From positions 1-64,000 of the forward strand of contig NZ_QZEZ01000011.1 in NCBI RefSeq assembly GCF_003594885.1: 64,000 bases of DNA. The letters run 5' to 3'. The translations under genes and the position numbers were made by a program. Positions 45,876 through 54,754 of this stretch are shown here, one piece after another (position 1 is the first letter of the stretch; every line of letters starts with the position of its first letter). A model generated the notes under the pieces. The model ran no database searches. It had not been told where the DNA came from and saw only the letters and a program-made list of their open reading frames with translations. Source of the stretch: Vallicoccus soli. Its GTDB lineage: Bacteria > Actinomycetota > Actinomycetes > Motilibacterales > Motilibacteraceae.

Positions 45876-45889
45876 GGGTGCGGGATGTG

Positions 45890-45960
45890 AGGTGGAGACG
45901 GGATTTGAACCCGTGTAGACGGCTTTGCAGGCCGTTGCCTCGCCTCTCGGCCACTCCACC
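45890..45960 (-). tRNA. tRNA-Cys(GCA)
   Basis: 71-nt cloverleaf: acceptor GGTGGAG/CTCCACC, anticodon stem ACGGC/GCCGT with loop CTGCAAA (anticodon GCA), T-loop TTCAAAT, discriminator U as usual for Cys tRNA. CCA is not encoded. Middle gene of the operon, 14 bases from tRNA-Val. Confidence 0.97.
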
Positions 45961-45991
45961 GAGGAGGCCCCGGAGCCGTGCGGCCTCTCCG

Positions 45992-46064
45992 AGCGGACGA
46001 CGGGATTCGAACCCGCGACCCTCACCTTGGCAAGGTGATGCTCTACCAACTGAGCCACGTCCGC
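45992..46064 (-). tRNA. tRNA-Gly(GCC)
   Basis: 73-nt cloverleaf: acceptor GCGGACG/CGTCCGC, D-arm GGCTCAGTTGGTAGAGC, anticodon stem TCACC/GGTGA with loop TTGCCAA (anticodon GCC), T-arm GCGGG-TTCGAAT-CCCGT, discriminator U. CCA is not encoded. First gene after the tRNA promoter. Confidence 0.97.
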
Positions 46065-46110
46065 GCGATCGAGCTCCCGGGGTTCCCCCCGTTCGCTCGG
46101 TGCGGGTAGA

Positions 46111-46140
46111 ACCATAGCCGATCCCGGCGCCCGGCTCCAA
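46111..46140 (-). promoter_or_regulatory. Promoter of the tRNA-Gly-Cys-Val operon
   Basis: Minus strand: -35 TTGGAG (46140-46135), 18-base spacer, -10 TATGGT (46116-46111), about 45 bases before tRNA-Gly. Confidence 0.7.
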
Positions 46141-46176
46141 CGCGGTCCCGGGGCGGCGGGTCGCTAGGGTCCCGCC

Positions 46177-47217
46177 GTGGCGGCTGGGGACCTGCCGGGG
46201 ACTCCGGCGCAGCGCGGCGGCGCGGGCACGGGGGAGCCCCTGGCCTGGGCCGGCGGGCGCCTGGCGACCGGCCTGGCCGAGGTGACCGACGACCCGCGGG
46301 CCCTCGACCGCGGCGGCTGGTGGGCGGTCGTGCAGACCTTCGAGGGCGCCCTGCGCTGCGCCCGCTTCACCGACGTGCGCCCGGCGCCGCTGCCCCCGGC
46401 CGCGCCCTGGCGCGGCCCGCGGCCCGGCGCGTGGACGAGCAGCCTCGACGAGGGGGCGTACGTCGCCGCGTGCGAGGAGGTCCGCCGGCGCATCGGGACC
46501 GGGGCGGTCTACCAGGTCAACGTCTGCCGGGTCCTCGAGGCGCCGCTGCCCGCGGGCGCCGACCTGCTCGGGCTCGCGCACCGGCTGGCGGTGCACCACC
46601 CGGCGCCGTACGCCGCGTACGTGCGCCTGCCCGGCCTGGAGGTCGCCTGCGCCTCCCCGGAGCTCTTCCTGGCCCGCGACGGCGAGCGGGTGGCGTCCGG
46701 GCCGATCAAGGGCACGGGGCGCACCGCCGGCGACCTCACCGCCAAGGACCGGGCGGAGAACGTCATGATCGTCGACCTCGTGCGCAACGACCTCGGTCGC
46801 GTCGCGGTCCCGGGCAGCGTCGAGGTGCCCGCGCTGCTGCGGGTCGAGGAGCACCCGGGGCTCGTCCACCTCGTCTCGCGGGTCGAGGCCCGCCTGCGCC
46901 CCGGCGCCGGCTGGGCCGACCTGCTCGCGGCGACGAGCCCGCCGGGGTCGGTGAGCGGGGCGCCCAAGGGGGCGGCCCTGCGGGCGGTCGCCGACCTCGA
47001 GCCGGTGCCGCGGGGGCCGTACTGCGGCGCCGTCGGCTGGGTCGACGCGGACCGGCGCACGGCGCGCCTGGCGGTCGGCATCCGCACGTTCTGGCGCGAG
47101 GGCGGCAGACTGCGCTTCGGCACCGGCGCGGGGGTCACCTGGGGCTCGGACCCGCACCGGGAGTGGCGCGAGACGGAGCTCAAGGCGTCGCGGCTGCTGC
47201 CGCTGGCCTCGGGGTGA
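46177..47217 (+). CDS. pabB: Aminodeoxychorismate synthase component I-like chorismate-binding enzyme
   Basis: 346-aa chorismate-binding domain protein. Active-site segments are GPIKGTGRTAGDLTAKDRAE, NVMIVDLVRNDLGRVAVPG, ATSPPGSVSGAPKGAALRAV, YCGAVGW and GTGAGVTWGSDPHREWRET. The Lys in PIKGTGR is the PabB-type residue at the position that differs in anthranilate synthase, supporting the p-aminobenzoate assignment. It has no amidotransferase domain; PabA must come from elsewhere. The GTG at 46177 is leaderless by position (TAGGGT 46165-46170, 6-base spacer). The aminotransferase class IV gene follows, as expected for pabB-pabC. Confidence 0.9.
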   Translation: MAAGDLPGTPAQRGGAGTGEPLAWAGGRLATGLAEVTDDPRALDRGGWWAVVQTFEGALRCARFTDVRPAPLPPAAPWRGPRPGAWTSSLDEGAYVAACEEVRRRIGTGAVYQVNVCRVLEAPLPAGADLLGLAHRLAVHHPAPYAAYVRLPGLEVACASPELFLARDGERVASGPIKGTGRTAGDLTAKDRAENVMIVDLVRNDLGRVAVPGSVEVPALLRVEEHPGLVHLVSRVEARLRPGAGWADLLAATSPPGSVSGAPKGAALRAVADLEPVPRGPYCGAVGWVDADRRTARLAVGIRTFWREGGRLRFGTGAGVTWGSDPHREWRETELKASRLLPLASG

Positions 47218-47291
47218 GCGCGCGGCGGGCGCGGGCCGGCGGGCGGGACGACGGGCGGGACGACGTGCGGGACGACGGGCGGGAGGCGCGG

Positions 47292-48116
47292 GTGGACGTG
47301 CGGGTGTGGCTGGACGGCGCGGTGGTGCCCCTGGCGGAGGCGCGGGTCGGGGTCCTCGACCACGGGCTGACCGTCGGCGACGGCGTCTTCGAGACGCTCA
47401 AGGTGGTCGACGGCACGCCCTTCGCGCTGACGCTGCACCTGCGGCGCCTGGCCGCCTCGGCAGCGGGCCTCGGCCTGGGCCTGCCGGGCGAGCCCGTGCT
47501 GCGCCGCGCGGTCGAGCAGGTCCTCGCCGGGCCCGGGGCGCCGCTGGCGCGGCTGCGGCTGACCGTCACCGGCGGCGAGGCGCCGCCCGGCAGCGCGCGC
47601 GCCGACGTGCCGCCGACCGTCGTCGTGGTGCTGGCCCCGCTCGACCCGGCGGCGCCGAGCGCCGCGGCGGTGACCGTCCCCTGGCCGCGCAACGAGCGCG
47701 GGGCGACGGCGGGGCTGAAGACGACGTCGTACGCGGAGAACGTGGTGGCGCTGGCCCGCGCCCGGGCGGCGGGGGCGTCCGAGGCGCTGCTGCCCAACAC
47801 GCGGGGGCGCCTGTGCGAGGGGACGGGGTCGAACGTGCTCGTCGAGCACGGGGGGCGGCTGGTCACGCCGCCGCTCGCGTCGGGGTGCCTGGCGGGCGTC
47901 ACGCGCGCGCTCGTGCTGCGCTGGTGCGACGTGGGGGAGCGGGACCTGCCGGTGGAGGCGCTCGGCACGGCCGGGGAGGTGGCGCTGACCTCGAGCACCC
48001 GCGACGTGCAGCCGCTGCACGCCCTCGACGGCCGGGCGCTGGAGCCGGGGCCGCTCGCCGCGGCGGCGCGCGAGGAGTTCGCGCGACGGGCCCGGCGCGA
48101 GCCGGACCCGGTGTAG
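47292..48116 (+). CDS. pabC: Aminotransferase class IV, probable aminodeoxychorismate lyase
   Basis: 274-aa fold-type IV PLP enzyme. VRVWLDGAVVPLAEARVGVL and DHGLTVGDGVFETLKVVDG open the fold; the PLP lysine is in GLKTTSYAENVVAL; TGSNVLVEHGG, PPLASGCLAGVTRALVL and LTSSTRDVQPL complete it. With pabB upstream it likely releases pyruvate from aminodeoxychorismate to give p-aminobenzoate; a D-amino acid or branched-chain transaminase role is possible. GTG 47292 has GGGAGG 5 bases upstream and is preferred to GTG 47214, which overlaps the pabB stop but adds a low-complexity GRDDGRDDVRDDG segment. Confidence 0.85.
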   Translation: MDVRVWLDGAVVPLAEARVGVLDHGLTVGDGVFETLKVVDGTPFALTLHLRRLAASAAGLGLGLPGEPVLRRAVEQVLAGPGAPLARLRLTVTGGEAPPGSARADVPPTVVVVLAPLDPAAPSAAAVTVPWPRNERGATAGLKTTSYAENVVALARARAAGASEALLPNTRGRLCEGTGSNVLVEHGGRLVTPPLASGCLAGVTRALVLRWCDVGERDLPVEALGTAGEVALTSSTRDVQPLHALDGRALEPGPLAAAAREEFARRARREPDPV

Positions 48117-48126
48117 CAGGGCGCCG

Positions 48127-48543
48127 TCAGCCGGCGAGCAGGGCGCCGATCGCCGCGTCGACGTCGACCGCCTCGGTGCCGGAGGGCACGACGTCGTAGG
48201 TGCGGTCGAGGAAGGCGCGCAGCGCGGCGGCGGGCGCCTGGAGCAGGGCCTGCCCGTCGGGGCTGGCCAGCGCCAGGAACACGGTGGCCGGGCCGGGGCC
48301 CGCCGAGGGCCAGACGCGCACGTCGCCCTCGCCGGCCGGGCGCTGCACGCCCTCGGCGACGAGGTCGCGGGCGAACACCCAGTCCACGCTCTCGTCGACG
48401 CCGGTGCGGAACTCGGCGTGGACCGCGTACGGGTCCTCGCCGCGGTAGCGCAGGACGACCGGGAGGGGGACGGTGGCCTCCCCCGGCACGACGAGCTGCA
48501 GGTCGAGCTGGCAGGTCACCGTCGCGGTGGGTCGGCCGGTCAT
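48127..48543 (-). CDS. ssgB: SsgA-like sporulation/cell-division regulator (SsgB type)
   Basis: 138-aa SsgA-like protein, unique to morphologically complex actinobacteria; in Streptomyces SsgB recruits FtsZ to septum sites. It matches the SsgB pattern throughout: LQLVVPGEATVPLPVVLRY, DPYAVHAEFRTGVDESVDW, VFARDLVAEGVQRPAGEGDV, RVWPSAGPGPATVFLAL, ALLQAPAAALRAFLDRTYDV. The ATG at 48543 has GAGGTG 5 bases upstream. It lies between pabC and the PGPGW protein, the order I recall around ssgB in Streptomyces. It suggests the host forms septated hyphae or spores, although SsgB also occurs in non-sporulating relatives. Confidence 0.93.
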   Translation of the reverse strand: MTGRPTATVTCQLDLQLVVPGEATVPLPVVLRYRGEDPYAVHAEFRTGVDESVDWVFARDLVAEGVQRPAGEGDVRVWPSAGPGPATVFLALASPDGQALLQAPAAALRAFLDRTYDVVPSGTEAVDVDAAIGALLAG

Positions 48544-48667
48544 GGTTCACCTCGGTCGCGCTCGGGGGGAGGGTCCGCCGGCGTGGCCGGCGCTGGTCCA
48601 CCGGTGCCCTGCGCCGCGCTGCGCGAAACCCGCAGCGGCGGCGGGCGGCCCGCCCTAGGGTGGTCCC

Positions 48668-49153
48668 GTGGGTGCGCGCGGGGACGGTCCGGTGGTCGAC
48701 GAGCGGCCGGCGCGCCCGGCCGCCGCGCGGGGCGGGGCAAGCGGGTCCACGGCGCTGCGCCGGTGGCACCACCGGCTGCGCACCAGCCCGGCGACCCGCG
48801 GGGCGTACCGCGCGACGGTGGCGGTGCTCGGCGCGGCGGTCGTCGCCCTCGGCGTCGTCCTGCTGCCGCTGCCGGGCCCCGGCTGGCTCATCATCTTCGC
48901 CGGCCTCGCGCTGCTGGCCACGGAGTTCGCCTGGGCCCAGCGCCTGCTCGGCTTCGCGCGCGAGCGCGTCGCCGCCTGGACCCGGTGGCTGGGCCGCCAG
49001 TCCTGGCCCGTGCGCGGCGCCGTCGCCGCGGGCTGCGCCCTCGTCGTGGTGCTGGCCCTGGGGGCGGTGGTCGCGGTGACCGGCGTGCCCGCCTTCCTGC
49101 CCGAGCCCGTCGCCGCGCTCGTCGCGGACGTCGTGCCCGGCTCCGAGCGCTGA
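48668..49153 (+). CDS. PGPGW-domain transmembrane protein (TIGR02611-like)
   Basis: 161-aa membrane protein. Two hydrophobic hairpins: VAVLGAAVVALGVVLLPLPG with the family signature PLPGPGWLIIFAGLALLATE, and a C-terminal VAAGCALVVVLALGAVVAV. The N-terminal 45 residues are basic and cytosolic (RRWHHRLRTSPATRGAYR). Function is unknown. The GTG at 48668 is leaderless by position: TAGGGT 48656-48661 with a 6-base spacer. It is divergent from ssgB over 124 bases. Confidence 0.88.
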   Translation: MGARGDGPVVDERPARPAAARGGASGSTALRRWHHRLRTSPATRGAYRATVAVLGAAVVALGVVLLPLPGPGWLIIFAGLALLATEFAWAQRLLGFARERVAAWTRWLGRQSWPVRGAVAAGCALVVVLALGAVVAVTGVPAFLPEPVAALVADVVPGSER

Positions 49154-49210
49154 GGCAGGAGCCCCCGGCGCCGCGCACCGCGGCGATCCGGTAGGGTCCT
49201 CCTCGACCAC

Positions 49211-49282
49211 GGGCGATTAGCTCAGCGGGAGAGCGCTCCGTTCACACCGGAGAGGTCACTGGTTCGAACCCAGTATCGCCCA
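49211..49282 (+). tRNA. tRNA-Val(CAC)
   Basis: 72-nt cloverleaf: acceptor GGGCGAT/ATCGCCC identical to tRNA-Val(GAC), D-arm AGCTCAGCGGGAGAGC, anticodon stem CTCCG/CGGAG with loop TTCACAC (anticodon CAC), T-arm CTGG-TTCGAAC-CCAG, discriminator A. A genomic CCA follows at 49283-49285. A -10-like TAGGGT lies at 49192-49197. Confidence 0.97.
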
Positions 49283-49383
49283 CCAGCCGTACCACACCGG
49301 GTCACCTGGTTGTAGCAACGGCACGCGCACGCTCCACCACGCAGCGTAGGATGGCGGTCCGACCCCTTCCTGGAGGACCGCCC

Positions 49384-50040
49384 GTGGACAGCACCCCTGC
49401 CAGCCCGTCCGCCGACGCCGCCGTGCCGATGGGGGGCCTCGCCCCCGGCGCCGTGCTCGTCACCCCCGTCTCCGGCGCTGGCGCCTCGGTGGCCGGCGAG
49501 CTCGACGCCTACTCCTCGGGCCCCGCGGGGCTCGCGGTGCAGCTGCGCGCCGTGCTGCCGCAGGACGTCGTGGAGTCGCTCGACGGGCTGCGGGTCTGGG
49601 TCACCGCGCACACCGACGGCCAGCTCGTGGCCTTCCAGGCGGTGGCCCGCCGCGCGGGGCGCACGAGCGTCGACCTCGCGGGCGTGACGGTCCCGGTGCA
49701 GGAGCACCGCCGCGGCTCGGTCCGCGCGAGCACCACGCTGCCCGCGGCCCTGCGGCTGACCGAGGCCGGCGACCCCCCGCCGCGGGTGAGCGCGCGCACG
49801 GTCGACCTCTCCCGCGCCAGCTGCCGCGTGCAGCTGGAGGGCGTGGACGCGGCCGGCATGCCGGTCGTCGGCGACCTCGTGGACGTCGAGATCGACCTCG
49901 ACGGGCGCAGCACCGTCGCCCGCTCGCGGGTCCTGCGCGTCGACCCGCGCAGCGCGCAGGCCGTCCTGCAGTTCACCGCGCTCGACCCCGAGGACGCCGC
50001 CCGCATCGAGCGGCACGTCCTGCGGCTCGTCACCCCCTGA
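49384..50040 (+). CDS. PilZ-like domain protein
   Basis: 218-aa protein. The N-terminal half (about 35-115) is a beta-rich YcgR-N-like domain; the C-terminal half (about 115-215) has the PilZ motif RGSVR (RxxxR) in EHRRGSVRAS and, after the usual spacing, VDLSRASCRVQ in place of the DxSxxG motif, with Ser replacing the Gly. Binding of c-di-GMP is therefore probable but weaker evidence than with an intact motif. The GTG at 49384 has GGAGG 7 bases upstream; a -10 TAGGAT lies at 49347-49352, giving a short leader that contains the ribosome site. Confidence 0.8.
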   Translation: MDSTPASPSADAAVPMGGLAPGAVLVTPVSGAGASVAGELDAYSSGPAGLAVQLRAVLPQDVVESLDGLRVWVTAHTDGQLVAFQAVARRAGRTSVDLAGVTVPVQEHRRGSVRASTTLPAALRLTEAGDPPPRVSARTVDLSRASCRVQLEGVDAAGMPVVGDLVDVEIDLDGRSTVARSRVLRVDPRSAQAVLQFTALDPEDAARIERHVLRLVTP

Positions 50041-50106
50041 GCCGCACCCCCGGGCCCGCACCGCTCGCCCGGCGCCCCGGTGCAGGCCGGGGGTAGCGTC
50101 GCGGCC

Positions 50107-50820
50107 GTGGACGAGGTGCGCGCCGGACGCGTCGAGCAGCTGTGGGTCTACCCGGTGAAGTCGCTCGGGGGGCAGCGGGTCGCCGCGACCCGCGTCGGCC
50201 GCACGGGCCTGGACGGCGACCGCGCCTGGGCCGTCGCGACGCCCGAGGGGGAGCGGCTCACCGCCCGCGCCGCCCCCGGGCTGCGCGCGGCGGCCGCGGC
50301 GGTGCCCGAGGTCCCCGCGGGCGGGGCGGGGGGCGAGGGCCCCGCGGTGCGCGTCGGCGCCGGCCCGGCCCGCACCGGCGCCGGGGCCGAGGCGGCGCTC
50401 GCGGAGCTGGTCGGGCGGCCCGTACGGCTCCTCGCGGCCGAGGACGGGGCGACCCACGCCGACGTCGCGCCGGTGCACCTGGTGTCCCGGGCCGCCCTGG
50501 CGGCCGCGGCGGGCGTCGACCACGCCGGGCACGACGCCGCGTGCCCGTGCTCGCACGAGGACCCGCGGGCCAACGTCGTGCTCGACCTCGAGCTGCCCGG
50601 CGGCGGCGACGAGACCGGGCTCGTCGGGGCGGAGCTGGCCCTGGGCGCGGCGCGGCTGCGCGTCACCCGCCGGCCCAAGCACTGCCTCGGGGTGTACGCC
50701 GAGGTGCTCGTCCCGGGCGCGGTCGCGGAGGGCGACCCGGTGCGGGTGCTCGCCGGTCGTGGCGGGGACGGGCGGGGTGCCGGGGAAACGCCCTCGGGGA
50801 CCGTCGGGGCCAGCGACTAG
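50107..50820 (+). CDS. MOSC domain protein
   Basis: 237-aa protein with the MOSC_N beta-barrel ([32 protein letters not shown]) and the MOSC core ([49 protein letters not shown]). MOSC proteins bind molybdenum cofactor sulfur ligands; the Cys in KHCLGVY is at the place expected for the family, and an extra [10 protein letters not shown] cluster is present. The likely role is oxidoreduction or sulfur transfer with Moco. The GTG at 50107 is leaderless by position: TAGCGT 50094-50099, 7-base spacer. Its TAG stop is part of the thrS -10 hexamer. Confidence 0.85.
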   Translation: MDEVRAGRVEQLWVYPVKSLGGQRVAATRVGRTGLDGDRAWAVATPEGERLTARAAPGLRAAAAAVPEVPAGGAGGEGPAVRVGAGPARTGAGAEAALAELVGRPVRLLAAEDGATHADVAPVHLVSRAALAAAAGVDHAGHDAACPCSHEDPRANVVLDLELPGGGDETGLVGAELALGAARLRVTRRPKHCLGVYAEVLVPGAVAEGDPVRVLAGRGGDGRGAGETPSGTVGASD

Positions 50821-50823
50821 CCT
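50818..50823 (+). promoter_or_regulatory. -10 element of thrS
   Basis: TAGCCT at 50818-50823 shares its TAG with the MOSC stop codon. It gives a leader of about 45 bases containing AGGAGG before the thrS GTG. No T-box specifier or antiterminator was recognised in this short leader. Confidence 0.5.
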
Positions 50824-50875
50824 GGCCCGGCGGGCCGGCGCCCGCACCACCCGCACCACCACCAGGAGGACCTCC

Positions 50876-52858
50876 GTGCCCGACGAGCCCGCCGTGATCA
50901 CGCTCACCGTCGACGGCAGCGAGCGCACGGTGACGACGGGCACCACGGCGGGCGAGCTCTACGCCGAGCGCCGCGACGTCGTCGTCGCACGGGTCGACGG
51001 CGCGCTCGTCGACCTCGACCGGCCGCTGCCCGACGGCGCCGTCGTCGAGGCGGTGCCGATCGACAGCGAGGACGGGCGCGCGGTCCTGCGGCACTCCACC
51101 GCCCACGTGCTGGCCCAGGCCGTGCAGGACCTCTTCCCCGACGCGCGCCTGGGCATCGGCCCACCGGTGCGCGACGGCTTCTACTACGACTTCGACGTCG
51201 CCGTCCCCTTCACCCCGGACGACCTCAAGCGCCTCGAGAAGCGCATGCAGGAGATCGTCAAGCAGGGCCAGCGCTTCTCCCGCCGGGTGGTCACCGACGA
51301 GGAGGCCCGCGAGGAGCTCGCCGCGGAGCCGTACAAGCTCGAGCTCGTCGGGCTCAAGGGGGGCGCCGCCGCGGAGGCCGCCGAGGGCGCCGAGGCGGAG
51401 GTCGGCGGCGCCGAGCTGACGATCTACGACAACCTCGACGCGAAGACCGGGGAGCGGGTCTGGGCGGACCTGTGCCGCGGGCCGCACCTGCCCACCACGC
51501 GACGGATCCCGGCCTTCGCGCTGACCCGCAGCGCGGCCGCGTACTGGCGCGGGAGCGAGAGGAACCCGCAGCTGCAGCGGGTCTACGGCACGGCGTGGGA
51601 GTCCCGCGACGCGCTCAAGGACTACCAGCACCGCGTCGCCGAGGCGGAGAAGCGCGACCACCGCCGGCTCGGGACCGAGCTCGACCTCTTCTCGTTCCCC
51701 GACGAGATCGGCTCCGGGCTGCCGGTGTTCCACCCCAAGGGCGGCGTCATCAAGCGGGTCATGGAGGACTACGTCCGCCAGCGGCACGTGGAGGAGGGGT
51801 TCGACTACGTCGGCACCCCGCACATCTCCAAGCAGGGGCTCTTCGAGACCTCCGGGCACCTGCCGTACTACGCCGACACGATGTTCCCGCCGATGGACCT
51901 CGAGGGCAGCGCCTACTACCTCAAGGCGATGAACTGCCCGATGCACAACCTCGTCTACCGCTCCCGGGGGCGGTCGTACCGCGAGCTGCCGCTGCGGCTC
52001 TTCGAGTTCGGCTCGGTGTACCGCTACGAGAAGTCCGGCGTCATCCACGGCCTGACCCGGGTGCGGGGCTTCGCGCAGGACGACTCGCACTCCTACGTCA
52101 CCCCCGAGCAGGCGCCGGCCGAGATCGAGCACCTGCTGTCCTTCGTGCTCGGCCTGCTGCGCGACTTCGGGCTCAGCGACTACTACCTCGAGCTGTCCAC
52201 CCGCGACGACTCGGACAAGTTCATCGGCTCGCCGGAGCAGTGGGAGACCGCGACCCGGGTCCTGGAGGACGTCGCGACCCGCACGGGGCTCGAGCTCGTC
52301 GCCGACCCGGGCGGCGCCGCCTTCTACGGGCCCAAGATCTCGGTGCAGGCCCGCGACGCCATCGGGCGCACCTGGCAGATGTCGACGATCCAGTACGACT
52401 TCAACCAGCCGGCGCGCTTCGGCCTGGAGTACCAGGCGGCGGACGGCTCCCGCCAGCAGCCGGTGATGATCCACTCCGCGAAGTTCGGCTCCATCGAGCG
52501 GTTCCTCGGGGTCCTCGTCGAGCACTACGCCGGCGCCTTCCCGCCCTGGCTCGCCCCGGTGCAGGTCGTCGGCATCCCCATCACCGACGCGCACGTGCCG
52601 TACCTGCAGGACGTGGCGGCCCGGCTGCGCGCCCGCGGCGTGCGGGTCGACGTCGACGCGTCCGACGACCGCATGCAGAAGAAGATCCGCAACGCCCAGC
52701 GCGCCAAGGTGCCGTTCATGCTGCTCGCCGGCGAGGAGGACGCCGCCAAGGGCGCGGTGTCCTTCCGCTACCGCTCCGGCGAGCAGAAGAACGGCGTGCC
52801 GGTCGACGAGGCGGTCGAGGAGGTCGTGCGCGCGGTCGCCGACCGGGTGCAGGTCTGA
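50876..52858 (+). CDS. thrS: Threonyl-tRNA synthetase
   Basis: 660-aa class II synthetase with a full domain set: TGS (1-62, [20 protein letters not shown]), editing domain with [16 protein letters not shown] and CRGPHLPTT, catalytic core with motif 2 region [18 protein letters not shown], the zinc Cys in [11 protein letters not shown] and zinc His in [12 protein letters not shown], and an anticodon-binding domain (about 555-655, [18 protein letters not shown]). The GTG at 50876 has a perfect AGGAGG 6 bases upstream. An acidic Ala/Glu insert ([17 protein letters not shown]) in the editing region is longer than usual. A HIT hydrolase gene follows, as in mycobacteria. Confidence 0.96.
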   Translation: MPDEPAVITLTVDGSERTVTTGTTAGELYAERRDVVVARVDGALVDLDRPLPDGAVVEAVPIDSEDGRAVLRHSTAHVLAQAVQDLFPDARLGIGPPVRDGFYYDFDVAVPFTPDDLKRLEKRMQEIVKQGQRFSRRVVTDEEAREELAAEPYKLELVGLKGGAAAEAAEGAEAEVGGAELTIYDNLDAKTGERVWADLCRGPHLPTTRRIPAFALTRSAAAYWRGSERNPQLQRVYGTAWESRDALKDYQHRVAEAEKRDHRRLGTELDLFSFPDEIGSGLPVFHPKGGVIKRVMEDYVRQRHVEEGFDYVGTPHISKQGLFETSGHLPYYADTMFPPMDLEGSAYYLKAMNCPMHNLVYRSRGRSYRELPLRLFEFGSVYRYEKSGVIHGLTRVRGFAQDDSHSYVTPEQAPAEIEHLLSFVLGLLRDFGLSDYYLELSTRDDSDKFIGSPEQWETATRVLEDVATRTGLELVADPGGAAFYGPKISVQARDAIGRTWQMSTIQYDFNQPARFGLEYQAADGSRQQPVMIHSAKFGSIERFLGVLVEHYAGAFPPWLAPVQVVGIPITDAHVPYLQDVAARLRARGVRVDVDASDDRMQKKIRNAQRAKVPFMLLAGEEDAAKGAVSFRYRSGEQKNGVPVDEAVEEVVRAVADRVQV

Positions 52859-52863
52859 CGCCG

Positions 52864-53436
52864 GTGGCGGGGGAGCAGCCGGGCGAGCCGCGCGCACCGG
52901 AGGAGCCGCCCGGCCCGGGGGCCGGCGACGCCTTCGAGCGCCTCTGGACGCCGCACCGCATGGCGTACATCACGGGGGAGGGCAAGCCGTCGGGGCCCGG
53001 CGCGGACGACGGCTGCCCCTTCTGCCGGATCCCCGGCCTGCCCGACGAGGAGGGCCTCGTCGTGGCGCGCGGCGAGCGCGCCTACGCGGTGCTCAACCTC
53101 TACCCCTACAACGCGGGGCACCTGCTCGTCTGCCCCTACCGGCACGTCGCGGACTACACCGACCTCGACGCGGCCGAGGTGGCCGAGGTGGGGGCCCTCA
53201 CCCAGCGCGCGATGGCCGTCGTGCGGGCGGTCTCCGCGCCGCACGGGTTCAACCTCGGGATGAACCAGGGGTCGGTCGCCGGCGCGGGGATCGCCGCGCA
53301 CCTGCACCAGCACGTCGTCCCGCGCTGGGGCGGCGACACCAACTTCATGCCGGTGGTCGGGCGCACCCGCGTGCTGCCGCAGCTGCTGCGCGACACGCGG
53401 GCGCTGCTGGCCGGCGCCTGGGAGGGCGCGGCGTGA
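52864..53436 (+). CDS. HIT-family protein (AP4A phosphorylase-like)
   Basis: 190-aa HIT nucleotide hydrolase or transferase. The catalytic triad motif is HLHQHVVPR; GCPFCRIPGLPDEEGLVVAR supplies a zinc-type CxxC; LYPYNAGHLLVCPYRHVADY and FNLGMNQGSVAGAGIAAHLH are typical. In M. tuberculosis the gene next to thrS (Rv2613c) encodes an AP4A phosphorylase of this size, supporting that role here: breaking down diadenosine tetraphosphate, a by-product of aminoacyl-tRNA synthetases. GTG 52864 is 5 bases after the thrS stop. Confidence 0.9.
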   Translation: MAGEQPGEPRAPEEPPGPGAGDAFERLWTPHRMAYITGEGKPSGPGADDGCPFCRIPGLPDEEGLVVARGERAYAVLNLYPYNAGHLLVCPYRHVADYTDLDAAEVAEVGALTQRAMAVVRAVSAPHGFNLGMNQGSVAGAGIAAHLHQHVVPRWGGDTNFMPVVGRTRVLPQLLRDTRALLAGAWEGAA

Positions 53437-53855
53437 GCCCGACGGGGCCGCCCCGGCCGGTGCTCGTGTACGACGGGGACTGCGGCGCGTGCACCCGGCT
53501 CGCCGGGGTCGTGCGCAGGGTCCTGCGCCCCGACGCCGAGGTGGTCGCCTGGCAGCAGGCCGACCTGGCGGCGCTGGGGCTGACGCCGGAGCAGTGCGAC
53601 GCGGCCCTGCAGTGGGTCGACGCGCAGGGCCGGGCGCACGCCGCGCAGGACGCCGTCGCGGCGCTGCTGCTCGCGTCGCGGCCCTGGGCCCGCCCCGCCG
53701 GCGCCGTGCTGCGCCTGCCGGGGGTCAACGCGGTCGCGGGGGCCGGCTACCGCTGGGTGGCCGCGCACCGGCACCTGCTGCCGGGCGGGACCGCGGCGTG
53801 CGCGGTGCCCGCGCCGCCGGCGGACGACGGTCCCGGGGCCCGGCTCAGGCCCTGA
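53433..53855 (+). CDS. DCC-type thiol-disulfide oxidoreductase (DUF393)
   Basis: 140-aa thioredoxin-fold-like protein. The defining motif VYDGDCGACTRLAGVVRR (DxxCxxC) lies at about 12-29; the DUF393 core continues with WQQADLAALGLTPEQCDAAL, QDAVAALLL and AGYRWVAAHRHLLPGG. It should shuttle thiol/disulfide electrons, but no substrate is known. It overlaps the HIT gene by GTGA and converges with the HTTM gene (11-base overlap). DCC and HTTM genes are neighbours in many bacteria (from memory), which suggests a shared function. Confidence 0.88.
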   Translation: MSPTGPPRPVLVYDGDCGACTRLAGVVRRVLRPDAEVVAWQQADLAALGLTPEQCDAALQWVDAQGRAHAAQDAVAALLLASRPWARPAGAVLRLPGVNAVAGAGYRWVAAHRHLLPGGTAACAVPAPPADDGPGARLRP

Positions 53856-54753
53856 CCCGCACCCGCGGCGCGTCGTCGTGCCCGTCGTCGTGCCCGTCGT
53901 CCTGCCCGTCGCCGTCCCCCTCCAGCGCCCCGGCCGCGGCCAGGGCCGCGCGCCGGCGCGCCGGCAGCAGCAGCTCGAGCGGCACGAAGGCGAGCAGGCA
54001 CACGACGAGCGGCAGGAAGTGGATCTCGATCGTCGCCCACGTCGCGGCGTGGAAGAGGACGAAGAACAGCACGACGGCGAGCCGCGCCCGGCCGCGGAGC
54101 ACGAGCAGCACGGGGGAGAGCAGCTCCGCGGCGAGCACGGTCCACTGCCCCGCGCGCAGCAGCCACGGCGGCTCGAGCAGCAGGTCGCCGAGCATCGTGC
54201 CCCGGCGGGTCATGGCCCAGGCGAACACCGCCCCGTTCGCCCAGCCCCAGCCGCCGAACCGCATCTTCGCCCACGCGGACAGGAAGTACGTCGCGACGCA
54301 GGCGACCTGCACGGCGAGCAGCGCCCACCCCGCGGCCTCGCTGCGGGCGGTGTCGCGGGTGCTCGCCCGGCCCACCGTGGCCATGGCGAAGAGCGCCACG
54401 ACGAGGGCGAAGTGGTCGTGGTCGATCTTGCCGTACGACATGCCGATCGACACCCAGTCGAGGAAGCCCACGGCGACGACGAGCCCGGCCAGCCGCGGGA
54501 GCCGGCCCGCGGCCGCCACGAGGCAGCCGACGACGAGGACCGCCTGCAGCGCGTGGACGTACGCCGGGGCCGGGACGGGCAGGTCGAGCAGGCGGCGCAG
54601 CAGCAGCGGCTTGTAGAGGTCCTCGGGGACGTAGCCGTGCGGCACGACGTCGTTGACGAGGAAGGCCATGTCGTAGAGCACGAAGAGGTAGAGCACCGGG
54701 CGCAGCAGGGCCAGGCGCGCCAGCGGCACCGCGGGGGCGAGTGCGGCGCGCAC
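53845..54753 (-). CDS. HTTM membrane protein, copy 2 (vitamin-K-carboxylase-like)
   Basis: 302-aa polytopic membrane protein of the HTTM family, which includes vitamin-K-dependent gamma-glutamyl carboxylase. Conserved blocks are LYKPLLLRRLLDLPVPAP, the loop motif SYGKIDHDHFALVVAL, ARSEAAGW, ATYFLSAWAKMRFGGWGW followed by MTRRGT, ELLSPVLLVL and EIHFLPLVVCLLAFVPLELL. About seven to eight helices are predicted. The acidic Asp/Gly/His tail (DGQDDGHDDGHDD) is encoded by a short repeat. It is a paralogue of the gene at 55,252; each is preceded by a small partner. GTG 54753 is one base after the partner's stop. Confidence 0.85.
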   Translation of the reverse strand: MRAALAPAVPLARLALLRPVLYLFVLYDMAFLVNDVVPHGYVPEDLYKPLLLRRLLDLPVPAPAYVHALQAVLVVGCLVAAAGRLPRLAGLVVAVGFLDWVSIGMSYGKIDHDHFALVVALFAMATVGRASTRDTARSEAAGWALLAVQVACVATYFLSAWAKMRFGGWGWANGAVFAWAMTRRGTMLGDLLLEPPWLLRAGQWTVLAAELLSPVLLVLRGRARLAVVLFFVLFHAATWATIEIHFLPLVVCLLAFVPLELLLPARRRAALAAAGALEGDGDGQDDGHDDGHDDAPRVRVRA

Positions 54754-54754
54754 G

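Noticed and set aside
44404-47157. 917-aa open frame on the minus strand
   Set aside because: It runs through three tRNA genes and antisense to araD and pabB; no family features.
47240-47291. Repeat GGGACGAC as part of the pabC coding sequence
   Set aside because: It encodes a low-complexity GRDD stretch before the fold and a better ribosome site follows; treated as untranslated.
50824-50875. T-box leader for thrS
   Set aside because: The leader is about 45 bases and shows no specifier loop or T-box sequence.
53860-53925. CRISPR-like or regulatory repeat at the HTTM 3' end
   Set aside because: It is a short coding repeat for an acidic Asp/Gly/His tail, with no spacer structure.
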